A program made the position numbers and the translations under genes. The notes under the pieces were generated by a model. The model had not been told where the DNA came from. It searched no databases and saw only the letters and a list, made by a program, of their open reading frames with translations. 64,000 nucleotides of DNA, taken from NCBI RefSeq assembly GCF_001424405.1, contig NZ_LMPS01000004.1:306537-370536 (forward strand). The letters run 5' to 3'. Below are positions 1 through 9,750 of the stretch, piece after piece (within the stretch, counting starts at the first letter, position 1; each line of letters starts with the position of its first letter). The stretch is from Dyadobacter sp. Leaf189. GTDB lineage: Bacteria > Bacteroidota > Bacteroidia > Cytophagales > Spirosomataceae.

Positions 1-2
1 AC

Positions 3-3000
3 TCAACATTTTTATCAATTCTTTTGTGTCTCGCCAGCAGCGGCCTCATCAACGCTCAAACTTATTGCGCCTCCGGCGGTGGCGGAGTCCAGGATATAGT
101 AAAGGTGGAGATCGGCACATTAAGTAATCCTTCAACTTGCAATCAAACGGCTGGCACAGGATCTGTGCCGGGCAGTTATTCGAATTACACCGAACTGTCT
201 GCGGCGGATATCGTACGATCTTTAACCGTTCCTTTTTCTGTAAGCGTCGCCTATTGCAATGGTTATCATTCCGTTAAAATTTCAATTTGGATCGACTATA
301 ACCATGACGGAAATTTCGGCAATGGTGAACTTGCGTATCGGTCGGGAGCCCTATTTGAACCAAATCCTACTGTAACAGGTACAATCACGGTTCCGGGAGA
401 TGCATTGCCCGGCCAAACACGAATGCGTGTGATTACCGCAGCAGTTGGATATGAAGACCCTTGCGGAAGTTACGAGGGTGGTGAAACAGAAGATTATACG
501 GTAAATATTGTAGCCCCGCCCCTTTGCAATGGTGCACCTGCACCGGGAAATACCCTTGCGAGTCAAACAACTGCTTGCTTCAATGGAACCATTGATCTCT
601 CATTCTCATCAACTTCCGCGCTCAACAGTGCTGAAGCTGTCGGTTTTACTTACCAATGGTTTAACAATGCCGGTCCTATTGCGGGTGCTGTCAACCCAAC
701 CTACACGGCGACCATTACAAATGCCGACAATTTCTATTGTCAGGTCACATGCAGTCAAACGGCCCAAACAGGCCAATCGACTCCGGTTGCCATTAGTTTA
801 ATACCTTTTAATGAATGCTATTGCAATTCTATTGCTAACAATACCACAGGTCCGGACATTTTTAATGTCACGGCAGGGACACTGAACAACGCTTCTGATC
901 TTTCTCAAACCGGAGGGGCCGGCTCCGTTATCAATAGATATTCCAATTATACAACCGTGATTAATGCGCCTGTGTTTGATGGATTAGCTACAATTCCATT
1001 TTCAATACAAATTGGTGCAAACACTGGCAACGCCGCCACTTCCATCTGGATTGACTACAATCAGAATGGCATTTTCGAAAGTCCTGATGAACAGGCTTAT
1101 CAAACCGCAGTGCCAAATTCAGGAAACCAGACATTGACCGGTTCTTTTACGATCCCTCCAACCGCTTTGCCGGGCACTACGCGGATGAGAGTTATTACCA
1201 ATGGCGGTCAAAACCCGGTAGGCTCTGCATGTGAAAATTATGGAGAGGGAGAAACCGAAGATTATTTAGTCAGCATTGGGGAACTTCCTGCATGCACCGG
1301 TGACCCGATACAAACCAAAACCATCGCTACACAACTTCCCGTTTGCCCGGAAGCAAGGTATACTTTTTCTCTGAGTCCAGTCATTTATACAACTGGCAAC
1401 ACCTATCAATGGTTTAATGACGCCGGACCCATTGCAGGTGCAACTAGTAACACTTATACCGCTACAATTACAAGTCCCGATAACTTTTATTGCGAAGTAA
1501 CCTGCCCCAATGGCTCAAAAACAACAAGGTCAATTCCTGTTTCGGTCTTGTTATGCTATTGCCCTTCTGCCCCCCAATATGCGCCATCAGCAAATATTTC
1601 TAATGTAACAGCAGGAACATTAAACCATTCGACTACTGTTTCTGAAACCGGCGGACCCGGTTCCGTGGCGGGTAGCTATGGCGACTTTACAACCGTGGTG
1701 GACGCGCCCGTGTTTAATCAATTAGGCACGATTCCATTTTCAATTACCTCTGGCGCGACCTCTTCTCCTTTCTATACTGCTATCTGGATAGATTATAACC
1801 GCAATGGCACTTTTGAAAGTCCGGGTGAATTCATCACTCAGGCACGAGGTGTTCAGGAATTAACCTTCGGCGGTTCTTTTACGATCCCAATCACTGCATC
1901 GCTAGGGGTTACCCGAATGCGCATCGTTATGAATGCTGGCCAAGCTCCACTAAATTCTGCCTGCCAAAATTACGAAGCAGGGGAAACGGAAGATTATCTG
2001 ATCCATATTGTACCACCTCCTCCCTGCACCGAAACTCCGTTACAATTAAATGCAGTAGCCACGCAAAACCCGGTTTGCCCGGAGGTGAGTTTCACTTTCT
2101 CACTCAGCCCTGCGATAAATACTGCCAATAACACGTTTCAATGGTATAATAATGCTGGTCCGATTGCAGGTGCTACGAATGCGACATACACTACGACCAT
2201 CACAGGTCCTGACAATTTTTACTGCGAAGTAACCTGTCCGACCGGCGCAAGCACAACCATATCCACACCGGTGGCTGTGCAAGGTCCTTACCTGTATTGC
2301 TCCTGTACTTCCATTTCAAGCGATGCCAATTCTGCGGATATAGCCAATGTTACGGTGGGCGAATTGAATAATTCCTCTACCTGTGGTCAGACCGGAGGCC
2401 CGGGCTCGGTGCTCAGCAGATATTCAGATTACAGCTCCCTCGCTGCTGCTCCGAATCTTACAGCAGCAAACACGATTCCGATTTCTATTGGGATGACTAG
2501 CTGTGGCGCTTTCTTCACTAGTTTTACGTCTGTCTGGATTGATTTTAACCATAACGGAAGTTTCGATGCGCCAGGGGAAAGAGTGTATCTCTCAACAGAA
2601 AACTTTGCACCGGAATACACTTTAACTGGTTCTATCACCATTCCGGAAACTGCCCTGCCAGGTTTAACGCGCATGAGGGTTATATCCGGCAACGGTGACG
2701 TAACTGAAAGTGCCTGCGGAGCTTATCGCCTGGGCGAGACGGAAGATTACCTTGTCAATATTGTCGCCCCGGCTTGCAGTGGCAACGTCTCTCTTCCGAC
2801 TGCGGCAACGACCAACACGCAAAATGTAGCCTCAACGCCCCTGGTAGCCAATGGTTGTGAATATATAGCCAAAGTAGCACCCACAAACGGCTTTACGGAA
2901 GCTACTATCAAGAGCTGGCTTGAAACAACCCCACCTTTCAGCTATGTGCCGCGGCATTATGAAATTACACCAGCCACCAACGCTAACACAGCAACCGGCA

Positions 3001-3836
3001 CGGTAACCTTATACTTCTCACAATCCGATTTTGATGCCTATAATGCAACCATAAGTGCCGGCCTTTTACCGACCGGTCCGGATGATGTATCAGGTATTGC
3101 CAACTTCCAGATCGTTAAATTTGCAGGGACCAGTCCGACAGGCTTGAATTATTCCGGGTCGCCCACATATATCCCAAGCGGCGCAAATTCTTGGAATGCA
3201 GGAGATTATAGCTTTGTTTGGAATGCAACCAATTCCATTTGGGAAGTGACATTCCCTGTATCAGGATTTAGCGGCTTTATAGCGAAATCAATTGCGCAAC
3301 CTTTACCGGTGACATTAATTTCTTTCACAGGAAAAGCCGTTGAGAAAAGCAATGAGCTTACCTGGAAAACCAGCTCCGAAGTTGATTTCAGTCATTTCGA
3401 AATCCAAAGGAGCATGAATGCAAAAACATTTGAAAAAATAGGCACGCAAGCACCAAACGGATCACGCACTTACACTTTCATTGACCCCAAAACACCTTCC
3501 GTAAAAGCATATTACCGCCTGAAAATGATAGATCTGGACACCAAATATGCTTACTCAAAAACAATTGCATTGGGAAGCGATACAGAAAAAAACCTGGTCG
3601 GAAATTTCTATCCAAACCCTGGTTCTGATAAAGTATACATCGAAATTAATGCAATTACGAAAGGCACTTGGAACATTACCCATTATAACGTATCAGGGAG
3701 AGTACTATCTCATAAAAGCAAGATTTTACAACCTGGGTCCAACATTATTATGATAGACACGCTGTCTCCTGGTTTAAACATTCTAAAGTTTGACAACGGA
3801 AGTATTACCGAAATCAGGAAAATAGTAAAAGAGTAG
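3..3836 (+). CDS. GEVED-repeat secreted protein with T9SS sorting domain (5' partial)
   Basis: The reading frame is open to the window edge, and the first codons encode the hydrophobic end of a signal peptide (LSILLCLASSGLINAQ), so the true start lies upstream and the TTG at 24 is not it. The protein holds four tandem units of about 740 bp, starting near 64, 820, 1557 and 2296. Each begins with a Tyr-Cys element and contains a GEVED-type domain (IWIDYN..G.F, then TRMRV and GETEDY). The first three are followed by an Ig-like segment (YQWFNNAGPIAGA) that joins to the next unit. An FN3-like segment follows (VTLISFTGKA... YYRLKMIDLD), and the last 80 residues are a type A T9SS sorting domain (NFYPNPGSDKVYIE). 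Known role of the families: cell-surface or secreted adhesin-like proteins of Bacteroidota; the ligand is unknown. Export through Sec and then T9SS is inferred. Confidence 0.9.
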   Translation, partial: STFLSILLCLASSGLINAQTYCASGGGGVQDIVKVEIGTLSNPSTCNQTAGTGSVPGSYSNYTELSAADIVRSLTVPFSVSVAYCNGYHSVKISIWIDYNHDGNFGNGELAYRSGALFEPNPTVTGTITVPGDALPGQTRMRVITAAVGYEDPCGSYEGGETEDYTVNIVAPPLCNGAPAPGNTLASQTTACFNGTIDLSFSSTSALNSAEAVGFTYQWFNNAGPIAGAVNPTYTATITNADNFYCQVTCSQTAQTGQSTPVAISLIPFNECYCNSIANNTTGPDIFNVTAGTLNNASDLSQTGGAGSVINRYSNYTTVINAPVFDGLATIPFSIQIGANTGNAATSIWIDYNQNGIFESPDEQAYQTAVPNSGNQTLTGSFTIPPTALPGTTRMRVITNGGQNPVGSACENYGEGETEDYLVSIGELPACTGDPIQTKTIATQLPVCPEARYTFSLSPVIYTTGNTYQWFNDAGPIAGATSNTYTATITSPDNFYCEVTCPNGSKTTRSIPVSVLLCYCPSAPQYAPSANISNVTAGTLNHSTTVSETGGPGSVAGSYGDFTTVVDAPVFNQLGTIPFSITSGATSSPFYTAIWIDYNRNGTFESPGEFITQARGVQELTFGGSFTIPITASLGVTRMRIVMNAGQAPLNSACQNYEAGETEDYLIHIVPPPPCTETPLQLNAVATQNPVCPEVSFTFSLSPAINTANNTFQWYNNAGPIAGATNATYTTTITGPDNFYCEVTCPTGASTTISTPVAVQGPYLYCSCTSISSDANSADIANVTVGELNNSSTCGQTGGPGSVLSRYSDYSSLAAAPNLTAANTIPISIGMTSCGAFFTSFTSVWIDFNHNGSFDAPGERVYLSTENFAPEYTLTGSITIPETALPGLTRMRVISGNGDVTESACGAYRLGETEDYLVNIVAPACSGNVSLPTAATTNTQNVASTPLVANGCEYIAKVAPTNGFTEATIKSWLETTPPFSYVPRHYEITPATNANTATGTVTLYFSQSDFDAYNATISAGLLPTGPDDVSGIANFQIVKFAGTSPTGLNYSGSPTYIPSGANSWNAGDYSFVWNATNSIWEVTFPVSGFSGFIAKSIAQPLPVTLISFTGKAVEKSNELTWKTSSEVDFSHFEIQRSMNAKTFEKIGTQAPNGSRTYTFIDPKTPSVKAYYRLKMIDLDTKYAYSKTIALGSDTEKNLVGNFYPNPGSDKVYIEINAITKGTWNITHYNVSGRVLSHKSKILQPGSNIIMIDTLSPGLNILKFDNGSITEIRKIVKE

Positions 3837-3925
3837 CGCTTTCCGACGGAACATAACTCAGAAAAGCTGATCGAAAGGAGAAGCATTTAATGAACTTAAT
3901 GCAGATATCTGGGTCATACAATTGC

Positions 3926-4003
3926 AAATCATCCAGCATCCGGTTCGACATTTGTTTCGTTGCGGATACAAAAGCCCTTCAACGCAAGTTGAGGGGCTTT
4001 TGT
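3926..4003 (+). repeat. Interspersed terminator-associated repeat, copy 1
   Basis: A conserved block beginning aaatcatccag at 3926, then ttcgacatttgtttcgttgcgg, runs into a long hairpin at 3968-4003. Copies 2 (4401-4463) and 3 (26517-26606) share parts of this layout. It sits directly after the GEVED gene and 10 bp before the ATG of the truncated beta-helix gene. Confidence 0.7.
3968..4003 (+). terminator. Intrinsic terminator of the GEVED gene
   Basis: A 16-bp stem (14 core pairs with one G-T wobble, extended by the outer CA/TG pairs) closes on a GCAA tetraloop and is flanked by A and T runs, so it could work in both directions. It follows the stop codon at 3836 by about 130 bp. Confidence 0.8.
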
Positions 4004-4012
4004 CATTACTAG

Positions 4013-4402
4013 ATGACTCAACGTTTACTTCCTGCAAAAAGAACTAATGCCCCATTTCATGTCTCTTTGCGTGCAGCAGCTTGCTACCTACTTGTTTTAT
4101 TTCTGACCAGCATTTCGTCTGGTGCGCTGGCTTCCACATTTTATGTAAAAGAAAACGGAACGGGTTCGGGGACTAATTCCTGGGCTAATGCAAGCGGCGA
4201 TTTGCAGGCAGTCATCAATGCTGCCGTTGCCGGGGATGAAGTGTGGGTGGCCGCTGGTACGTATAAACCCGGTGGGAATGGCAATACTGATCGTGCTATC
4301 AGCTTTGCCATGAAAAACGGGGTGAACCTGTATGGAGGCTTTACAGTCAACGAAACTTTAATATTAAAATGGAAAATCGTTATGAGCTCTTCGAAAAATT
4401 GA
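4013..4402 (+). pseudogene. Truncated beta-helix (pectate-lyase-like) secreted protein
   Basis: The 129 residues start with a positively charged segment and a signal peptide (YLLVLFLTSISSGALA). Then comes the N-terminal part of a right-handed beta-helix protein: FYVKENGTGSGTNSW, LQAVINAAVAGDEVWVAAG and GVNLYGGFTVNE are typical first coils. Family members normally continue for many hundreds of residues and end in a T9SS domain; here the frame ends about 15 residues after the first coils. The fragment lies between repeat copy 1, whose terminator ends 10 bp before the ATG, and repeat copy 2. There is therefore no room for a promoter of its own, and an expressed product is unlikely. I read it as the 5' remnant of a gene whose remainder was deleted. 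Confidence 0.65.
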
Positions 4403-4463
4403 TTCGACGTTTGTCCGGCTCTGGGCACAAAAGCCCTTCACCCTTGGTTGAAGGGCTTCTTTG
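4401..4463 (+). repeat. Interspersed terminator-associated repeat, copy 2
   Basis: gattcgacgtttgtccgg, then cacaaaagcccttca, aligns with copy 1 through the hairpin. The hairpin has a perfect 10-bp stem, AAGCCCTTCA with TGAAGGGCTT at 4431-4458, followed by a T-rich tail. It ends the truncated beta-helix fragment and probably works as a terminator. Confidence 0.65.
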
Positions 4464-5156
4464 TTTACAAATTCTATTCAAAATATAAAATTGTACTTCT
4501 TCCGGTATAATTGCATGCACATTTATGGTTCAACTCTGGTTGACAGATAAAGTGAAACTCTTAGCCATTTCGTAATTACGAAGATTTAAAAAAAAAGAAA
4601 TCGGTAGATATTTTGGGATAACGATTTATTTTTAATTAATTTTTCAGAACATTTAGCCCGCCTAGCTTTTCTGCTAGAGAACATTTGATCACAACTATAT
4701 TTAGAGAATTGAATATAGTTTCCGTTTTGGTTTAGCTAGATACCGACGGTGATATCGAGTGTTTTTATTGAATTACCAAAAAAATTTCTTGTTGATTTGC
4801 CTGCTTTGCTTACAAGTATGTGGCTTGTGCCATATCATTTTGTATGAAACAGTGTGATACTGTTTGGTAATGTCGCTGCCCCAGCTCCGAGTTAGATTTT
4901 CATGACAACTCAACCTTACACTTATGCAAATCTTTACAGTTTCTTCTTCTTTTTTCTCGCTTCTCGCCGCGCTTGCTATTTTACATCTTAAAAAAACGAT
5001 GCGGCAATTGGTCGCCTGATCATTTTCTTAGCCCAGCCATTCTTTATTATTAAAGTATCGGGATCCGACAGGCGTCCACTGGAATTACTGTGCCCTGATT
5101 GTGGGTAATTTTTACAATACAAATCATCATTTCATCTGACTCAACTCAAAGAATTT
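4464..5156. other. AT-rich gene-free stretch
   Basis: No convincing gene was found. The stretch is much more AT-rich than its surroundings. It holds a 7-bp inverted repeat, AAACAGT and ACTGTTT (4847-4865), which could be an operator or a small hairpin. A 31-codon hydrophobic frame near 4924 is too weak to call. The promoter of the downstream two-gene unit is presumably here, but I could not place a clear TAnnTTTG box. Confidence 0.5.
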
Positions 5157-5819
5157 ATGAAGGTAAATATCCTACTGTTTATGGTAGTCTTCATGAGCTA
5201 CCTGAACCTCCACGGCCAACCTTCCCGGCCGGAAGTTGACTTAAAGACGTTTGTAACGCGCGAATATATACATGGGCTTCCTTATGATGAGGCAAAATTA
5301 TATGGTGTTACCGCGGTTCCTGCACTCCTTCTTATGCTTAATAATCCCGACTTCGAACGATTTTGGGGAAACATAGTAGCCGCTATCGGATATATTGGCA
5401 ACCCATCTGCGACAAAGCCATTGCTAGAATTTATTCAAAGCCAGGAAGGTGAAATTTCCGTAGACAGATTCCGCGCTGTTTTATCAGCATTTCAGGCTCT
5501 TGGGCATATTGCTCAAAGTGGAGACAGGCTGGCTTTAACTGAACTCGCAAACTACAATAACCTGAATAGTTGGAAGGAAAAGAAGCTTGCATTCAGCTAC
5601 GGCATTTATAAAAGAGAAGCTTTAAGCGAGGTATTAAGCAGACAAGCTATTCAGGGTCTTGGTATATCAGGCCGGCCGGAAGCTTACAGGATTTTAAGCG
5701 AAATGAGTAAAAGGAAAGATTTGCGAAAAGATTGGATAGACAATGTTAATGACGCAATGTCATTGAATGAGAAGGTCAAAATGTATGGTGCAAGAAAACT
5801 ATTCGGAAAGGAAATATAA
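5157..5819 (+). CDS. Exported HEAT-repeat-like protein
   Basis: The 220 residues begin with a signal peptide (ILLFMVVFMSYLNLHGQ, cleavage likely after HGQ). The rest is mostly helical with HEAT/PBS-lyase-like spacing: VTAVPALLLMLNNPDFERFW, IVAAIGYIGNPSATKPLLEF, VLSAFQALGHIAQ, AIQGLGISGRPEAYRILSEM. Such repeats are protein-interaction scaffolds, and no catalytic motif is visible. Its TAA stop is two bases before the ATG of the large metzincin/vWA protein, so the two are almost certainly co-transcribed and translationally coupled. It may be a partner, inhibitor or folding helper of that protein (inference). Confidence 0.75.
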   Translation: MKVNILLFMVVFMSYLNLHGQPSRPEVDLKTFVTREYIHGLPYDEAKLYGVTAVPALLLMLNNPDFERFWGNIVAAIGYIGNPSATKPLLEFIQSQEGEISVDRFRAVLSAFQALGHIAQSGDRLALTELANYNNLNSWKEKKLAFSYGIYKREALSEVLSRQAIQGLGISGRPEAYRILSEMSKRKDLRKDWIDNVNDAMSLNEKVKMYGARKLFGKEI

Positions 5820-5821
5820 TT

Positions 5822-8800
5822 ATGAAATCACCAACGCAATATTCCGATCAAAGATTAAAGATAGTCTTGTTCATTGTGGTATCCTGCCTTTCTATAAGTT
5901 CGTTTGCTCAAATCAATAAGCATATCGATCCGTCTCCTATTAAACACAAACACAGCCTCACCTTTGGAAAACATCCGGCAGTCCCAGCTGCCGATTTTAC
6001 AATGGAGAAAGCTACTGCAAGTCTCGCTTATGGAACCAAAATTCTTCAGGAATGTAACAATATTGTAAATGATGAGCAGGATGTGGCATGTATGGTCACA
6101 GTGGCGCCGTCCGGATCAATGGGAACTTTTGGCGCTGCTGACGATCAAATGGATGTGATCAATACGCAGGCTGAGCTGAGGAAGGTCATGGATGACAAAA
6201 GTGCATTCGTGAAAATAGTTACCGCAATTATGGGCAGTGCCAAAGAGCTTGTTTGCGGCACCACAGGTTCGGCACTCGCATGTGCAGACACACCTGGCTC
6301 ATCGATTATAATTGTGTCCGGACTAAGTAACGAGACCACGGGAGAAGTACTGATGCACGAGTTCGGTCATAGCAGAGGTTTACCCCACCGGGATTCCCCC
6401 GGAAATCCAATTATGCACACCACAAAGCTGGGGACGAATGAAGTGAACGCAGACGAGGCAGCAATGTTCCATAAAGATGGAGCTGACGACGGGCCAAACC
6501 GTCCCGCCGACATTGTATTTGTAGTGGATGATACCGGAAGTATGTCAGAGGAAATCGGTGGTGTTCGGCAGGGGATCATTACCTACCTGAATAAGTTTGC
6601 TTCCAGCGCGACGTGTACTGGTACCGTTTTTCAATTGGTGACCTTCAAGGACGATGTCACCATCCGGCCTCCGACGAGTGATCTGAGTGTGATCATAGCA
6701 CAGGTATCAGCATTGTTCGCCTCAGGTGGGAGTGATTGTCCGGAAGCTTCTGTGGAAGCACTTAAGGCTGTCGATCCGCTGATCAAGGATGGAGGAAGTA
6801 TTATCCTCTACACCGACGCCGATGCGCATGCGGGACAAAGCAAGGAATCCGTTGTGGAATTGTACAAGATTCTGAGAAAAGTGTCGGTAAGCACCCTTTT
6901 GTCAGGTACCTGCAGCGGAGCGTCTTCTGTTTCGGTCTCGAAAGGGGAAAGCAATCCGGGAGATACCTTCCCGCCATCAGACAACAAGGACGGCAAGCCC
7001 GGCGTGAATCTCGTCAATGACTTAATTGCCGCCGAGTCTGCCATAGATACTTACTCGTTCATCGCACAGGAAACGGGCGGTATATTCGTGTTTTTCCCGG
7101 ATGTCAACAGCGGAAATCCGGCAGACACTGAGAGGTTTCAAAATCTGGTCTACAACCTGATCGTAGGCGGCGTTTCCAGCGCAGTTACCCTGATAGCGCC
7201 GTCGGCCGCTCCGGTAGGCAGTGAGTTGACATTGACCGTCACGGGTACAAACACCAATTTCAATAGCTCCTCATCTGTAGATTTTGCTGGCGACGATATC
7301 ACCACGGGAACCCCGACGGTCATTTCCACGACCAGGATAGAGATCCCTGTTAAAATCTCTGCTGGTGCAGTTCTTGGTTTCAAAGATGTGACCATTACTA
7401 CAACGCTGAACGGTGGCGAGACAGAGACCGCCACGGGTATCGGATTATTTTCAGTAACTCCGGCAACGCTCGCGCCAACCATCACCAGTATAACTCCTCC
7501 AACTGGCTCAGTTGGACAAACGTTAACAGTCACAGTAAATGGGGTTAATACCAATTTCAACAAAAGTTCGGTATTGAACCTGGGAGAGGATATCAGTATC
7601 GTAAGTACTACTGTGTTGAGTGCAGGTGAACTGCAGGCAGATATCCAGATTGCCGGCAACGCGGTAGTAGGTTTCCGGAACGTAACTGTTATCACAGACT
7701 CGGAAGTGGCGACGGAAAATGTAACCGGCCCCTTCCTGGTTACCACAGCCGGGTGCGCGCCTGTTACAGTTGCCAATGTTACAATCCCGTCCGGGTCCAG
7801 CGCAACTGTTAAAGCTGTCGGATGCTCAGGCTCGCTGTTATGGTCGACCGGAGAGACTACCGAATCCATCACCCTCGGGCCACTCAAAGAAGATATGGTC
7901 GTTTCTGTAACCTGTACAACCGGTGCCTGCGAAGTCACGGCAATTGCAACGATAACCGTCAAGCCTGTGGTAGAAACGCCCCTTGTATTCCAGGCCCCTA
8001 CCTTTGACTGTACCACTGGTGCTTTTAAATTTAACATAACCGGTGGCGACGGAACAACCATTACTTACGCAGCCGAAGGAATTACGGTATCTTCAACTGA
8101 TCCGAACCAGTTTATAGACCTGGACGTGCTCGCATCACCGACCGCCGGACCAATCACTTTATCGGCAACGCAAAGTGGCGTAACCATCACGTATATCTGG
8201 AATATCCGGGAAGCCTGCCCGGTCGAGCCACCCGTGGGCGGCGCGCTGGTATTGCTTGCACCTATTTATGATTGCAAAACAGGCGCATTCACTTTCGTGA
8301 CCTCCGGAGGCGATGGAACGGCGATCAGCTTTGCAGCTGTTGGTATCACGGGCTGGACTACAAATCCCGATCAATTTGTAGATTTCGAGCTCCGAACCGC
8401 AGCAGATGCCCCGTCGATCACTTTGTCGGCAATGCAAAGCGGTGTTACCGTCGCTTATGTATGGAGTATCCGTGCAGTGTGCCCTGTGGAGCCGCCTGTG
8501 GGAGAAGCATTGGTATTGCTTGCGCCAGCTTATGACTGCAAAACGGGTGCATTCAGATTCAAAACTAGCGGAGGCAATGGTACGGCAATCAGCTTTTCGG
8601 CCATTGGAATTAGCGGCTGGACGACGAATGCAGATCAGTTTGTGGATCTCGAACTCCGCACGGCGCCGGACGCGCCGCTGATTACTTTGTATGCGATGCA
8701 AAGCGGTGTTACCGTCAGTTATGTCTGGAATATTCGTGAAGTATGCCCATTGGAACCGCCTGTGGGAGACGCATTGGTATTGCTTGCGCCAGCTTATGAT

Positions 8801-9577
8801 TGTAAAACGGGTGCATTCAGATTCAAAACTAGCGGAGGCAATGGTACGGCAATCAGCTTTTCCGCCATTGGAATTAGCGGCTGGACGATGAATGCAGATC
8901 AGTTTGTGGATCTCGAACTCCGCACCGCACCGGACGCGCCGCTGATTACTTTGTATGCGATGCAAAGCGGTATTACAGTCACTTATGTCTGGAATATTCG
9001 TGAAGTATGCCCGCTGGAACCGCCCGTGGGGGACGCGCTTGTCATGCTTCCACCAGCGTATGATTGCAGTACGGGTGCAGTCAGGTTCAAGACAATGGGC
9101 GGTGACGGCACATCCATCAGCTTTTCCGCGGTAGGTATAACCGGTTGGACAACAAATCCTGACCAGTATCTGGATTACGAGCTCCGTACCGCCGCCGACG
9201 CACCGTTGATCACGCTTAATGCTGTTCAAAGCGGAGTGACAGTCACTTATGTCTGGAATGTCCGGGAAGTCTGCCCTGTTACTCCGATCAATACCCGCAT
9301 GGGCGTGGCTGAACCAACTACTGTAACGCAGATCTCGGTATTGGGTAACCCGGTATCGGGCAGGGAGATTGCGGTAGAGGTGAGAGGGATGAAAGGCAAG
9401 TCCTTGCTCTTGGAATTGCGGGATGTGCGTGGCCGGGTTGTGGAAGAAAAACGCGTTACATTAACCGGAGATGTTGAAAAGGTACAGCTCAGATCACGCC
9501 ATTCTCCTGCACTCTATTTGTTACAACTGAGCAGCGAAGGATTGAATAAGGTGCTGCGCATTGTTACAACTGAGTGA
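5822..9577 (+). CDS. Secreted metzincin-like / vWA / IPT multidomain protein with T9SS signal
   Basis: The protein has 1251 residues with a signal peptide (IVLFIVVSCLSISSFAQ). Residues 179-189 read HEFGHSRGLPH, a full metzincin zinc motif HExxHxxGxxH with catalytic Glu180, followed by a plausible Met-turn (NPIMHTT). A von Willebrand A domain starts near residue 230 (DIVFVVDDTGSM, a MIDAS-like DxTGS variant; later SGGSDCPEAS and ILYTDADAH). Two IPT/TIG-like domains (about 454-540 and 552-640) and a Cys-bearing Ig-like module (about 645-718) come next. Five units of about 88 residues follow (LLAPxYDCKTGAF... SGVTVxYVWxIRxVCP), then a type A T9SS sorting domain (ISVLGNPVSGREIAVEV). It is probably a surface protease or protease-like adhesin; the substrate is unknown. 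It is coupled to the upstream HEAT-like gene. Confidence 0.85.
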   Translation: MKSPTQYSDQRLKIVLFIVVSCLSISSFAQINKHIDPSPIKHKHSLTFGKHPAVPAADFTMEKATASLAYGTKILQECNNIVNDEQDVACMVTVAPSGSMGTFGAADDQMDVINTQAELRKVMDDKSAFVKIVTAIMGSAKELVCGTTGSALACADTPGSSIIIVSGLSNETTGEVLMHEFGHSRGLPHRDSPGNPIMHTTKLGTNEVNADEAAMFHKDGADDGPNRPADIVFVVDDTGSMSEEIGGVRQGIITYLNKFASSATCTGTVFQLVTFKDDVTIRPPTSDLSVIIAQVSALFASGGSDCPEASVEALKAVDPLIKDGGSIILYTDADAHAGQSKESVVELYKILRKVSVSTLLSGTCSGASSVSVSKGESNPGDTFPPSDNKDGKPGVNLVNDLIAAESAIDTYSFIAQETGGIFVFFPDVNSGNPADTERFQNLVYNLIVGGVSSAVTLIAPSAAPVGSELTLTVTGTNTNFNSSSSVDFAGDDITTGTPTVISTTRIEIPVKISAGAVLGFKDVTITTTLNGGETETATGIGLFSVTPATLAPTITSITPPTGSVGQTLTVTVNGVNTNFNKSSVLNLGEDISIVSTTVLSAGELQADIQIAGNAVVGFRNVTVITDSEVATENVTGPFLVTTAGCAPVTVANVTIPSGSSATVKAVGCSGSLLWSTGETTESITLGPLKEDMVVSVTCTTGACEVTAIATITVKPVVETPLVFQAPTFDCTTGAFKFNITGGDGTTITYAAEGITVSSTDPNQFIDLDVLASPTAGPITLSATQSGVTITYIWNIREACPVEPPVGGALVLLAPIYDCKTGAFTFVTSGGDGTAISFAAVGITGWTTNPDQFVDFELRTAADAPSITLSAMQSGVTVAYVWSIRAVCPVEPPVGEALVLLAPAYDCKTGAFRFKTSGGNGTAISFSAIGISGWTTNADQFVDLELRTAPDAPLITLYAMQSGVTVSYVWNIREVCPLEPPVGDALVLLAPAYDCKTGAFRFKTSGGNGTAISFSAIGISGWTMNADQFVDLELRTAPDAPLITLYAMQSGITVTYVWNIREVCPLEPPVGDALVMLPPAYDCSTGAVRFKTMGGDGTSISFSAVGITGWTTNPDQYLDYELRTAADAPLITLNAVQSGVTVTYVWNVREVCPVTPINTRMGVAEPTTVTQISVLGNPVSGREIAVEVRGMKGKSLLLELRDVRGRVVEEKRVTLTGDVEKVQLRSRHSPALYLLQLSSEGLNKVLRIVTTE
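7975..9290 (+). repeat. Five 264-bp in-frame repeats (88 residues)
   Basis: The units restart near 7978, 8246, 8507, 8771 and 9035. Units 3 and 4 are almost identical at nucleotide level over more than 200 bp, pointing to recent duplication or gene conversion. Each unit keeps two cysteines (YDC and VCP), so each probably forms one disulfide-stabilised beta-sandwich. Confidence 0.85.
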
Positions 9578-9750
9578 TCCGAAGGTTTCAACCGATTAGA
9601 ATAAGCAGGTATTTTTGAAATGGCATTCCTGCTCGGAAGATAAACTCTGGGCAGGAAATATTTGGCCCGAATACTGATTTTTTTTCTACTGCCAATGTGG
9701 TGCTAATAGTGGATCTTGACAAGTACATCCAATCGATTTCGATAAAAAAC

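Noticed and set aside
3891..4013. 40-codon frame running through repeat copy 1 and its hairpin
   Set aside because: The equivalent frame is closed by stops in copy 3, so the repeat is not protein-coding.
4924..5019. 31-codon hydrophobic frame in the AT-rich gap
   Set aside because: A membrane peptide is possible, but it is too short, has no clear ribosome-binding or promoter context, and cannot be supported.
7150..8061. 303-codon minus-strand open frame rich in Val, Thr and Pro
   Set aside because: It is antisense to the IPT domains of the surface protein and has no start context or motif of its own.
8159..9229. 356-codon open frame on the minus strand
   Set aside because: It is an antisense shadow of the 88-residue repeats; its apparent internal repeats only mirror the sense-strand repeats.
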